DNA from: Tannerellaceae bacterium
Lineage (GTDB): Bacteria > Bacteroidota > Bacteroidia > Bacteroidales > Tannerellaceae
NCBI GenBank assembly: GCA_031270665.1
Contig: JAISXD010000036.1
Location: 1 to 34,010, forward strand
Length of the DNA stretch: 34,010 nucleotides
Reading direction: 5' to 3'
Shown here piece by piece: positions 10,001 to 16,789 of the stretch; the first letter of the stretch is position 1; the number at the start of each line of letters is the position of its first letter. Below the pieces are notes generated by a model. The model searched no databases. It was not told where the DNA came from and saw only the letters and a program-made list of their open reading frames with translations. Position numbers and translations under genes: made by a program.

Positions 10001-10053
10001 TGCAAACATATCATGCTGAGACAGGTGCATAAGTGTTTTACTTTTCTTTTCAT
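7033..10053 (-). CDS. SusC/RagA family TonB-linked outer-membrane transporter
   Basis: This 1006-aa protein forms the outer-membrane barrel that imports oligosaccharides with TonB energy. In order: a signal peptide (residues 1-29, ending FAQ), a carboxypeptidase-regulatory-like domain (VRGTVLDAAGEPIIGANV to ISYIGFQTEEV), the conserved EEVVVIGYGTVRKGDLTGAV linker, a plug domain (TSQLQGLATGVNVRNTG, IEIRGVGTLSNRDPLWIIDG, ASAAAIYGSRSANGVIIVTT) and a beta-barrel ending in GLDLTF. No DUF4880/secretin-type extension is seen, so regulation is likely through the HTCS rather than an anti-sigma factor. It starts 11 bp after the 675-aa gene ends and is co-transcribed with it. Confidence 0.97.
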   Translation of the reverse strand: MKRKVKHLCTCLSMICLQTLLCAASVFAQEKTVRGTVLDAAGEPIIGANVIRKGTANGVITGIEGTFSLEVPPTATLQISYIGFQTEEVAVGSNTDFTIILKEGGIGLEEVVVIGYGTVRKGDLTGAVSVISIEDMKKSPSGSVTSQLQGLATGVNVRNTGKAGEDSQIEIRGVGTLSNRDPLWIIDGMISNPGMNFNPADIESIQVLKDASAAAIYGSRSANGVIIVTTRKGSKGPMKIGVNIKETLEWSPRFDLMNAAGYKKYNDMAYTEGIRNGSWGGGLQAHAASDTDWQDEVFRTGLVQDYNVSLSGGGNAGSYFVSGGYYKNEGVSYGNEFDRYSFRVNTEGKRGMFSFGENLSYTYTDKDPLQTNPYNDVVRMMPTIPVYDENNPGGYGYGDANANTFGTNPVAREDLEHQKEKNNRLNGSVWATFKPLPFLYYKLNAGMDIEFWDRSWFRGEGNWTRNQEYRSPESVKEKRHTYTRLIEHTLNFADDYGKHHIDAVAGTTYQTYEREFLTGSRLNFPIVGDDYLTVLNAGQGNQQNSNAIYQNAMISYLGRANYSYDYKYYLTATLRRDGTSRLSRENRWGNFPSFSAAWRISNERFFHLSFVDDLKFRGNWGRLGNAAIGDWDYLGTINQSLVTVIGGSLKPGAAQVKIVNNNLRWETKETTNIGLDALFLNHRLGVSAEYYVSNTRDVLTDMPIAISTGNQGGAPKANAASLRNTGFEVSLNWRDKAGDFNYNIIANLTTLNNEVTELGYGKDVYYSGKTKSEIGQPLSMYYLYKTDGIFRTQGEIDSYVTSTGQPIMIGGKRPEAGDVKYIDTDDNGNITANDRQIVGNPWPEVQLSLLFNASWKNVDLSMMWYGQFGNDIYNVPLWQGRLFADNSNYINFKTGEEPYQENPNSNTARIIYGDFRNTYDSDRYLENGSYLRLKNIQLGYTFPKRLISPCGVENVRLYVAGNNLITLTGYKGLDPDFVNTDVWDRGTDNFAFPNTGSVMFGLDLTF

Positions 10054-10064
10054 AAAATATTATT

Positions 10065-12092
10065 TTAAAAGGATGATTGTTTCTGATTGAAAAACCCGGC
10101 TACCCTGTCCGGGGATAACATTTGCCAGAGGGAAGCCACCGTCCAGCCGGGGGCAAAGATGTCGTTGTAGAAGCCTTTGCCGTTCCGGCCGTAGTCCCAG
10201 GCCGTATGCTGCACTACTTCAGGGTAATAGCCGGCTTTCCCGATATCGAACCAATGCCCTTCTTCCGGCATCAGCTGAAGCATGGATGATTTGATAACGG
10301 ACGAAAAGGCGGAGAAGCGCGGTTCGTTCCGTTCGGCAGCCAGCCAGTCGAGTACTGTGGCGAATTCGAAGATGAATACGTCTATATGGTTGTTTTCTAC
10401 CGATACGTTGCCCCATCCCCTGGAAAGGAAGCCCACGTCGCCCAGCATCTGTCCCTGGGCGAAAGGTACGTCCCACAGGTAATACCAGGAGAGGCAGAAA
10501 AAGGCTGCCTGCCGGCACAGGTTTGTGTAATGTTCGCGTTCTTTCCCGCGCGGACTTGCCATCGACAGGTAATACATGGCCGTAGAGGCGTATAAGGAGG
10601 CTTCTTTATCTTCGCAATCGGCATCCAGCGTAGAGGAGAAATAATCGGATTTGGCTATCAGCTCTTTTTCCAGGTAAACGGCTGTCCGGCGGGCACAGGC
10701 CAGGTAAGACGCATCCTTGAAATAACGGTAGGCCATCGTAAGGGGCAACGTGGCCGAGGGGGTGCTGCCGCCGGAGGCGTCGGACACGGTGAAATGGCCG
10801 TCGAATTTACGCGGGAAGCTGCCGTCGGCGTTTTGCAGCTTGCCCAAATTGGCGAGCAGCGTTTGTATCCTTGTTTCCCATCCGGGATGTTTCCTGCCTT
10901 TTTTCTTCTCGTAGGCCAGGTAATGCAGGACGGCAAAAGCGCCTTCAGACTGCCGGCGGATACTGAAAACGGTTTCTTCTTCTCCCGTTCGGTAATTTAC
11001 AAATTCGCGCAGGAAGCCGTCCGGCGTAAAGCCGTAGGCCAGGTAGCTGTCGAAGATGCTGTTGGCTTTTGTTACCAGGTCGGCCCGGCCTGTTTCCTCC
11101 CCGTATTCGAGGGCGTTGAAGGCATTGAGCAGAACGCGCCCCACAAACCCGACTTCTGCCGAAGGGGTGTTTTCGCAAGCGTCTGTCCGCATATGCACGC
11201 CTGAAAAATACTTCAGCTCATAGCGGTCTACGTAGCTTTGGGTGAAGAAATTGGACAGTACTTTTTTGGCCGACGCCTCGCTGTAAGGCGTTTTTACTTC
11301 CTGCGGACGGAACGTATCGAAGGCATACGTCCATGTGCCGGCTATGAATGCGGCGTAATCGGGGGCGTTCCCTTTGCGTACCTCCCACAGCAATTCGCGG
11401 GATTCTCCTTTTTCGAGTTTCTCAAAGGCTTGCAGGGGAGGGATAAGGGTGAGTTTGCGGATGTAGGTCCGGGGCGCTTCGTGGTAGGGGAAACCGAATA
11501 CCAGGGCTGCATTGCCGTCCATATTCCGGAAGCCGGTATACCCCAGGGACGTTTTCCCGCCCAGTATCACTTCGCCGGAGGCGTGGGTTGCCAGCGCTTC
11601 GTCCCTCGATTTTTCCAGGCGCAGCACCGTGTAATACGCGCCGTTTGTTTCATTATAGATACCTGCCAGCGGAGCGCTTAGCCGGTCTTCACGCACCTGC
11701 CAGCTATCGCTTGTATGGAAAGAAGGAGCCTCGCGGGGAGAGCGCAGGTTGCGGCGATACCAGAAGCCGGGCAGGTAAAACTGGCAGTCGGCATGGCGCG
11801 CCGAAGGCAGCGGGCATACTTCTTCGTAGCTGTAATATACCTTTTCACTGGCTGTCAGGGTTACTTTTATCCGGGCGCCCAGCGGCGTCTGCGCTACCTC
11901 GTGCCGTATGGATAAGGGGAGCTCCTGTTGCGCCCTGAGATAGCCGTTCGCCTCTCGCTGTAAGGCGTATGACACGGCCGGGTTGCCGGGTGATTTGATG
12001 CAGATGCTGCTGGTTGTAAGGATTGTTTCCGGCGCCGGGATAATCCATTGGCATAGAAACAGCAAAGTCAGTAAATGAATGTACTTTCTCAT
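10065..12092 (-). CDS. secreted PUL protein of unknown family, possible alpha/alpha-barrel glycosidase
   Basis: This 675-aa protein is the first gene of the PUL operon. It has a Sec signal (residues ~1-20) without a good lipobox. Residues ~30-260 look beta-rich, with many YxYEE and GFxxMDGN type strands. From ~280 to the end it is helical with repeated aromatic hairpins (NAFNALEYGEETGRADLVTKANS, GAFAVLHYLAYEKKKG, LPLTMAYRYFKDASYLACARR, GFLSRGWGNVSVENNHIDVFIFEF). This resembles the six-hairpin alpha/alpha-toroid fold of several glycosidases, lyases and epimerases. I do not recognise a named CAZy family. Several acids in the helical part (EENNHID-like region, DWLAAERNE) are conceivable catalytic residues, which is inference only. 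Context makes a glycan-degrading role likely. Confidence 0.7.
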   Translation of the reverse strand: MRKYIHLLTLLFLCQWIIPAPETILTTSSICIKSPGNPAVSYALQREANGYLRAQQELPLSIRHEVAQTPLGARIKVTLTASEKVYYSYEEVCPLPSARHADCQFYLPGFWYRRNLRSPREAPSFHTSDSWQVREDRLSAPLAGIYNETNGAYYTVLRLEKSRDEALATHASGEVILGGKTSLGYTGFRNMDGNAALVFGFPYHEAPRTYIRKLTLIPPLQAFEKLEKGESRELLWEVRKGNAPDYAAFIAGTWTYAFDTFRPQEVKTPYSEASAKKVLSNFFTQSYVDRYELKYFSGVHMRTDACENTPSAEVGFVGRVLLNAFNALEYGEETGRADLVTKANSIFDSYLAYGFTPDGFLREFVNYRTGEEETVFSIRRQSEGAFAVLHYLAYEKKKGRKHPGWETRIQTLLANLGKLQNADGSFPRKFDGHFTVSDASGGSTPSATLPLTMAYRYFKDASYLACARRTAVYLEKELIAKSDYFSSTLDADCEDKEASLYASTAMYYLSMASPRGKEREHYTNLCRQAAFFCLSWYYLWDVPFAQGQMLGDVGFLSRGWGNVSVENNHIDVFIFEFATVLDWLAAERNEPRFSAFSSVIKSSMLQLMPEEGHWFDIGKAGYYPEVVQHTAWDYGRNGKGFYNDIFAPGWTVASLWQMLSPDRVAGFFNQKQSSF

Positions 12093-12127
12093 AATCTGTC
12101 TTCATTAAGCGTTATTTCTCCGTATGG

Positions 12128-12135
12128 CAAAGCTA
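12128..12135 (-). promoter_or_regulatory. Bacteroides-type -7 element for the PUL operon
   Basis: The minus strand reads TAGCTTTG, matching TAnnTTTG, about 36 bp before the ATG of the 675-aa gene. No exact TTTG appears 20 bp upstream, as expected for a promoter that needs an activator such as the HTCS. It marks the operon side of the regulator/operon gap. Confidence 0.55.
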
Positions 12136-12296
12136 TCGTAATATGCCTGGCGGAGAAAACTATTTTTTGATAAAAAAAGGATACAAATGAAGACAAACGC
12201 ATGTTTGACTGAAAAATCTCATTGATTGACTATAAAATACGCTTATTTCCGGAAGACGGCGTATCGTCTGCCTGCCCTCTTCTGAGAAATTTCGTA

Positions 12297-12304
12297 TACA
12301 TTTG
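12297..12304 (+). promoter_or_regulatory. possible -7 element upstream of the 21-bp repeat array
   Basis: TACATTTG on the plus strand matches TAnnTTTG, about 50 bp before the repeat array. There is no TTTG at -33. If used, the HTCS transcript would carry the whole array in a leader of about 300 nt. The match could be by chance. Confidence 0.3.
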
Positions 12305-12356
12305 ATTGCTGAATTAAAAATACGGACGATATGGCTGGACGGATTGCTTCCTCTTT

Positions 12357-12571
12357 GGAAACGGGCTTTTTCTGCTCGGAAACGGGTGATTTCTGCTGGG
12401 AAACGAGCCTTTTCTGCGCGGAAACAGGCGATTTCTGTTGGGAAACGAGCCTTTTCTGCGCGGAAACGGGCGATTTCTGTGCGGAAACAGGCGATTTCTG
12501 CTGGGAAACAGGCAATTTCTGCGCAGAAACGAACGATTTCTGCTCGGAAACAAGCAATTTCTGCGCGGAAA
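12357..12571. repeat. array of ten 21-bp tandem units with a palindromic core
   Basis: Ten units of exactly 21 bp run from 12357 to 12566, with a broken eleventh unit (GGAAA) to 12571. Each starts GGAAAC (one starts AGAAAC), has a variable 4-7 bp middle and then TTTCTG plus three variable bases. Junctions form an imperfect palindrome of type TTTCTGCGCGGAAA; at 12516-12529 it is perfect (TTTCTGCGCAGAAA). The middle varies between GGCGAT-like and GAGCCT-like versions, partly alternating. Because 21 is a multiple of three and the units lack stops, several frames are open on both strands; these frames give heptapeptide repeats and are treated as artefacts. The array ends 36 bp before the HTCS start. 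Apart from this array, the 12093-12607 gap holds only promoter-like elements and A/T-rich sequence. Confidence 0.9.
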
Positions 12572-12578
12572 AAAACCA

Positions 12579-12586
12579 TTCCTTTG
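12579..12586 (+). promoter_or_regulatory. likely -7 element of the HTCS gene
   Basis: TTCCTTTG has one mismatch to TAnnTTTG and lies 22 bp before the HTCS ATG, so the array would end immediately upstream, covering the -33 region. No good -33 TTTG is present. Confidence 0.35.
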
Positions 12587-12607
12587 TATCTCTAAAAAAG
12601 ATTTATC

Positions 12608-15600
12608 ATGATAAAAAGTACATTATGCCTGCTTTTGCCCCTGTTTGTCATTCTTCCGCTCTTCCCGCAGGAAAATTCAAATTTTCACTTCCGTAAGATA
12701 CGGGTAGACGAGGGGTTGTCGGAAAACGCTGTTTACTGTATCCTGCAAGACAGGAAAGGTTTCATCTGGTTTGGCACGAAAGACGGCCTGAACCGGTACG
12801 ACGGGAGCAATTTCCGCATTTTCCGTAACAATACGCAGAGCGACCGGTCTATCGGCAATAATTTTATCCGGAGTATGATAGAAGGGACGAACGGATTGAT
12901 CTATATCGGGACAGACGCCGGACTGAACATTATGAATACCCGGGAAGAAACCTTTGCCAGGGTAACGGCCCGCACCCCGGAAGGCAGTGGCATTACTTCG
13001 CCCGTAAACGCACTTTATATAGACAAAGACAGCGCCATATGGGTAGCCACCATGGCGCAGGGACTCTTCAGGTATCTGCCGCAGGAGAAGGAACTGAGGC
13101 ATGTGAAGGTGAAAGACAACAAGACGGTAAGTCCCGTGTGGGTGATTTATGAAGATATGGCCGGCGCTGTCTGGGTAGGCACGCGCATGGGGCTGCTGCG
13201 TTACAGGGAAGAGGCGGAAGAATTGGAAACGGTAGAGAATATGTATTATATGTCGGGCAACTATGCGTACGAGATCCTTTCCATATGGGAAGACCCCAGA
13301 GGGAACTTCTGGCTGGGGACCTGGTCGGAAGGCCTGAAGCAATATAACAGACAAACCAACACCTATGTTTCGCACCTGGACGGGCAGAACCGTTCGCCCT
13401 ACGTTACGCACATACGCTGCCTGTTGCCTTACGGCGGACATTCCTTACTGGCAGGGTCGGACGACGGGTTGTATCTTTTTGACCTGAATACGATGTCTTC
13501 CAGGCGGCTGGATATGCCGCTGCTGCCTTACAGCATGAGCGACCAGAATATCTATTCGATGCAGAAAGACCGCGAGGGCGGGATATGGATAGGCAGTTAC
13601 TTCGGCGGCGTCAATTACCTCAATCCCTCAACGCTGCATATGGAGGCCTGTTATCCGTATACGGTCCCCGGGGCGCTGTCGGGAAAGGCCGTAAGCCAGT
13701 TTTGCGAAGACGCTTCGGGCAACCTGTGGATTGCAACGGAAGACGGGGGTGTCAATTACCTCGATGTACAGACCAAACGTATCACGCAGCCCATCCGTAC
13801 GTCTTATCATAACACGCATGCGTTACTGCTCGACGGAGACGAACTCTGGATTGGCACCTTTTCGCGGGGGATTGATATCTATCATGTGCAGACGCATGCC
13901 ATCGCCAATTTCCGGAATAAGGAAGAAGACAGGCGTACGCTCAATGATGATTGCGTATTTGCCCTTTATAAAACGAAAAAGGGCGACATCTATGCCGGTA
14001 CAACCGTAGGGCTCAATAAATTTGACAGGCTAAGCCGTACGTTTACCCGCATCCCGGAGGTGGCGGATTTCATCTATGATATCAAAGAAGACGAAAACGG
14101 AAACCTGTGGCTTGCAACCTATGGGCGGGGCGCTATGCGACTGGACGCGCAGACAGGCCAATGGATCCATTACGACACGGTACAGACGCAGAATAATCCC
14201 ATCGCCGGAAGCAAACTTACCGGTATTTACATCGACAGCCACAAGCGGGTGCTCTTCTCCAGCGAGGGAAAAGGGATTTTCATCTATGACAGCCGGCATG
14301 ACACGTTCAGCAATATCTCCGAAGCGGAAGGCCTGCCCAATAATGTAGTATACGGCATACTGGACGATCCCCTGGGCAATCTCTGGATTAGCTGTAATAA
14401 GGGGTTGGTGCGTTTTAAGACGTCCGACCCGGCCGCCTGTAAGTTGTATGACAGGGAAGACGGCCTGCAGAGCAACCAGTTCAATTATAAATCGAGCCTC
14501 AAAACGCGCGACGGGAAATTCTATTTCGGAGGCATCAATGGCTTTAATTCTTTTTTCCCGCAGGATGTGACCGGAAACGGGAACGGAATCATCCCCCCGG
14601 TAGAAATCATAGGGGTAAGCCTGCTGGGACATTCGGAGGCGCACCTGGAGAAAGAAATACAGATAAGCGTCAACAAGCGCGAAAAAATTACGTTGCCCTA
14701 CAACCGCTCTTCCTTCACCATCTCTTACGTAAGCCTGAGCTATATGACGCCCGCCAAAAATCAATACGCCTATCGTCTGGAAGGGATTGACCCCGGGTGG
14801 AACTACGCCCGCAACAATAAGAGCGTGACATACGTAAACCTCTCGCCCGGCAAATACCTTTTCCAGGTAAAGGGAACGAACAACGACGGCCTGTGGAACG
14901 AAACGGGAACCTCCATACAGATAGAAATAAAGCCTCCTTTCTGGCTTTCCCTGCCGGCAAAGATCGTGTACGTCTTCCTCTCGCTGTGTCTGTGTTACCT
15001 CCTTATATCCTGGTACCTGAAGAAGAGCCGGGAGAAACACCGGCAGATACTGGACAACTACAAAACACAGCAGGAAACGCTCGCCTTTAAATCCAAAATA
15101 GACTTCTTCACCACAATCGCCCATGAGATACGGACCCCCCTAAGCCTGATTTCGGCTCCTCTCGAAGAAGTCATCAACTCGGAGGAGGGAAGCGACGAGA
15201 CCAAACAGAACCTTTCCATTATAGAAAAGAATTGTAACCGCCTGAAAGAACTGATCAACCAATTGCTGGACTTCAGGAAAATGGATTCTACCCGCTACAT
15301 AATCAATCCGAAGATCATCAACCTGGGCGACCTCTTGCAGGAACTGTACGACCGCTTCGGCAAAACGGCACAACAGAAAGGAATTGAGATGGAACTTCAA
15401 ATGCTTCAGGATAAAGCCGAAATGACTGTCTTGTCCGACGAAGACGCCTTGACAAAAATTATCGGCAATCTGCTTGCCAATGCCCTGAAATATACCCGGA
15501 ATAAGATTATGCTTACCGCAGCGAAAAACCCCGATCATTCTTTTACGGTGAAAGTGACAGATAACGGACGGGGCATATCCGGACACCATAAAACGCTCAT

Positions 15601-16606
15601 CTTCGACCCTTTCTACCAGGTTCAGAAAGAAGACGCAAAGATTGGCACCGGACTGGGATTATCCCTGGTGAAAAACCTCACGGAAATACTCGGGGGAACC
15701 ATCCGCGTGGAAGACAACCCGGCAGGAGGAACGCAATTTGAATTTACATTCCGCGATGTCCCCGGTGAAGGCAAAGGGCAGACGCCGGAAGCCGAACCGC
15801 AGACGCCGGAGGCCGATTGTTCTTCATCCGCAGATAATGGCCGGCATGCTATCCTTGTGGTGGAAGATAATCCTGACATGGCGCTTTTTATTGTAAATTC
15901 CCTTCAGCGCGAGTATAATGTGGATGCGGCGCCGGATGCGGATAAAGCCTTCCGGCTGCTGAACGAGAATACGTACGAGATCATCCTGTCGGATATCATG
16001 ATGCCGGGTACGGATGGTATTTCCTTTACAAAGAGGCTGCGTTCAGACCTGAACTACAGCCATATCCCTGTCATTCTTTTGTCCGCCCGGACGGAGAATG
16101 CGGTAAAGGTGGAAGGCCTGCTCTCAGGGGCGGATGCTTTTATAGAAAAACCTTTTTCTATTTCTTACCTGAAAGCGCAGATAGCAAGTTTGCTGGAGAA
16201 CCGGAAAACGATACTGGAAGCGTTTAACCGTTCGCCCCTGGCGTCTTATTCCGTGTTGGTAAACAACCGGAATGATGAGATTTTCCTTTCCAAGCTGAAT
16301 GAAGAGATAGAGAAACATATTTCCGATGAAAACTTCTCGGTAGACTCACTGACCGAGATATTCAATATGAGCCGCTCAAACCTGCAACGCAAGCTGAAAA
16401 GCATCAGCGGCGTAACTCCCGGCGATTACCTGCGCAACTACCGTTTGAAGAAAGCCTGTAAACTCTTGCTCGAAACGGATATGCGCATCAATGAAGTAGC
16501 ATTCAGCGTAGGGTTCAATTCTCCCTCTTACTTTGCCAAAGTCTTTTACAGAATGTATCATATGCTCCCCAGGGAATTTATGCAGAAATACATAGACGAT
16601 ATCTGA
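12608..16606 (+). CDS. hybrid two-component system sensor/regulator (HTCS) of the PUL
   Basis: This 1332-aa protein combines sensor, kinase, receiver and DNA-binding domains in one chain. After a signal peptide (~1-21) come repeated regulator-propeller motifs (CILQDRKGFIWFGTKDGLNRYDG and about a dozen similar), which form two beta-propellers, then a Y_Y_Y domain (~660-770). One membrane segment lies near ~785-800 (IVYVFLSLCLCYLLISWYL). The histidine kinase follows with IAHEIRTPL (phospho-His H839), N-box NLLANALKYT, and G-boxes DNGRGI and GTGLGLSLV. The receiver domain has VVEDNPD and phospho-Asp in LSDIMMPG (D1129), with Lys in EKPFS. An AraC-type HTH ends the protein (SLTEIFNMSRSNLQRKL, INEVAFSVGFNSPSYFAKVF). 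All key residues are present. It probably senses a glycan fragment in the periplasm and activates the divergent operon. Confidence 0.97.
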   Translation: MIKSTLCLLLPLFVILPLFPQENSNFHFRKIRVDEGLSENAVYCILQDRKGFIWFGTKDGLNRYDGSNFRIFRNNTQSDRSIGNNFIRSMIEGTNGLIYIGTDAGLNIMNTREETFARVTARTPEGSGITSPVNALYIDKDSAIWVATMAQGLFRYLPQEKELRHVKVKDNKTVSPVWVIYEDMAGAVWVGTRMGLLRYREEAEELETVENMYYMSGNYAYEILSIWEDPRGNFWLGTWSEGLKQYNRQTNTYVSHLDGQNRSPYVTHIRCLLPYGGHSLLAGSDDGLYLFDLNTMSSRRLDMPLLPYSMSDQNIYSMQKDREGGIWIGSYFGGVNYLNPSTLHMEACYPYTVPGALSGKAVSQFCEDASGNLWIATEDGGVNYLDVQTKRITQPIRTSYHNTHALLLDGDELWIGTFSRGIDIYHVQTHAIANFRNKEEDRRTLNDDCVFALYKTKKGDIYAGTTVGLNKFDRLSRTFTRIPEVADFIYDIKEDENGNLWLATYGRGAMRLDAQTGQWIHYDTVQTQNNPIAGSKLTGIYIDSHKRVLFSSEGKGIFIYDSRHDTFSNISEAEGLPNNVVYGILDDPLGNLWISCNKGLVRFKTSDPAACKLYDREDGLQSNQFNYKSSLKTRDGKFYFGGINGFNSFFPQDVTGNGNGIIPPVEIIGVSLLGHSEAHLEKEIQISVNKREKITLPYNRSSFTISYVSLSYMTPAKNQYAYRLEGIDPGWNYARNNKSVTYVNLSPGKYLFQVKGTNNDGLWNETGTSIQIEIKPPFWLSLPAKIVYVFLSLCLCYLLISWYLKKSREKHRQILDNYKTQQETLAFKSKIDFFTTIAHEIRTPLSLISAPLEEVINSEEGSDETKQNLSIIEKNCNRLKELINQLLDFRKMDSTRYIINPKIINLGDLLQELYDRFGKTAQQKGIEMELQMLQDKAEMTVLSDEDALTKIIGNLLANALKYTRNKIMLTAAKNPDHSFTVKVTDNGRGISGHHKTLIFDPFYQVQKEDAKIGTGLGLSLVKNLTEILGGTIRVEDNPAGGTQFEFTFRDVPGEGKGQTPEAEPQTPEADCSSSADNGRHAILVVEDNPDMALFIVNSLQREYNVDAAPDADKAFRLLNENTYEIILSDIMMPGTDGISFTKRLRSDLNYSHIPVILLSARTENAVKVEGLLSGADAFIEKPFSISYLKAQIASLLENRKTILEAFNRSPLASYSVLVNNRNDEIFLSKLNEEIEKHISDENFSVDSLTEIFNMSRSNLQRKLKSISGVTPGDYLRNYRLKKACKLLLETDMRINEVAFSVGFNSPSYFAKVFYRMYHMLPREFMQKYIDDI

Positions 16607-16789
16607 TTTGTACGGTTTCTGCTATCCGTGTAAAGTGGTTGGCAACCCCGGATAAATTTTGCAGGAATCCGAATTTAGCTAAATTTTAATTAGAAAAATG
16701 CAACGACGTGCGGTTATACGAAAATATTTAGTTTAATTTGTAGATTGATAAAGGAAAAAACAGCCTTTTTCTTAAAAAATGTATTGAAT

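Noticed and set aside
12357-12566. CRISPR array
   Set aside because: Units are contiguous 21-bp repeats with no unique spacers and no cas genes.
12160-12579. Minus-strand reading frame of heptad FRAEIAC-like repeats over the 21-bp array, and similar plus-strand frames
   Set aside because: The 21-bp period leaves several frames open on both strands with the same heptad quality, and there is no promoter-start arrangement unique to one of them. This is what a non-coding repeat of length divisible by three produces.
14030-15124. Long minus-strand frame opposite the HTCS gene
   Set aside because: Shadow of the HTCS propeller and kinase region; G+C-rich antisense with no recognisable motif.
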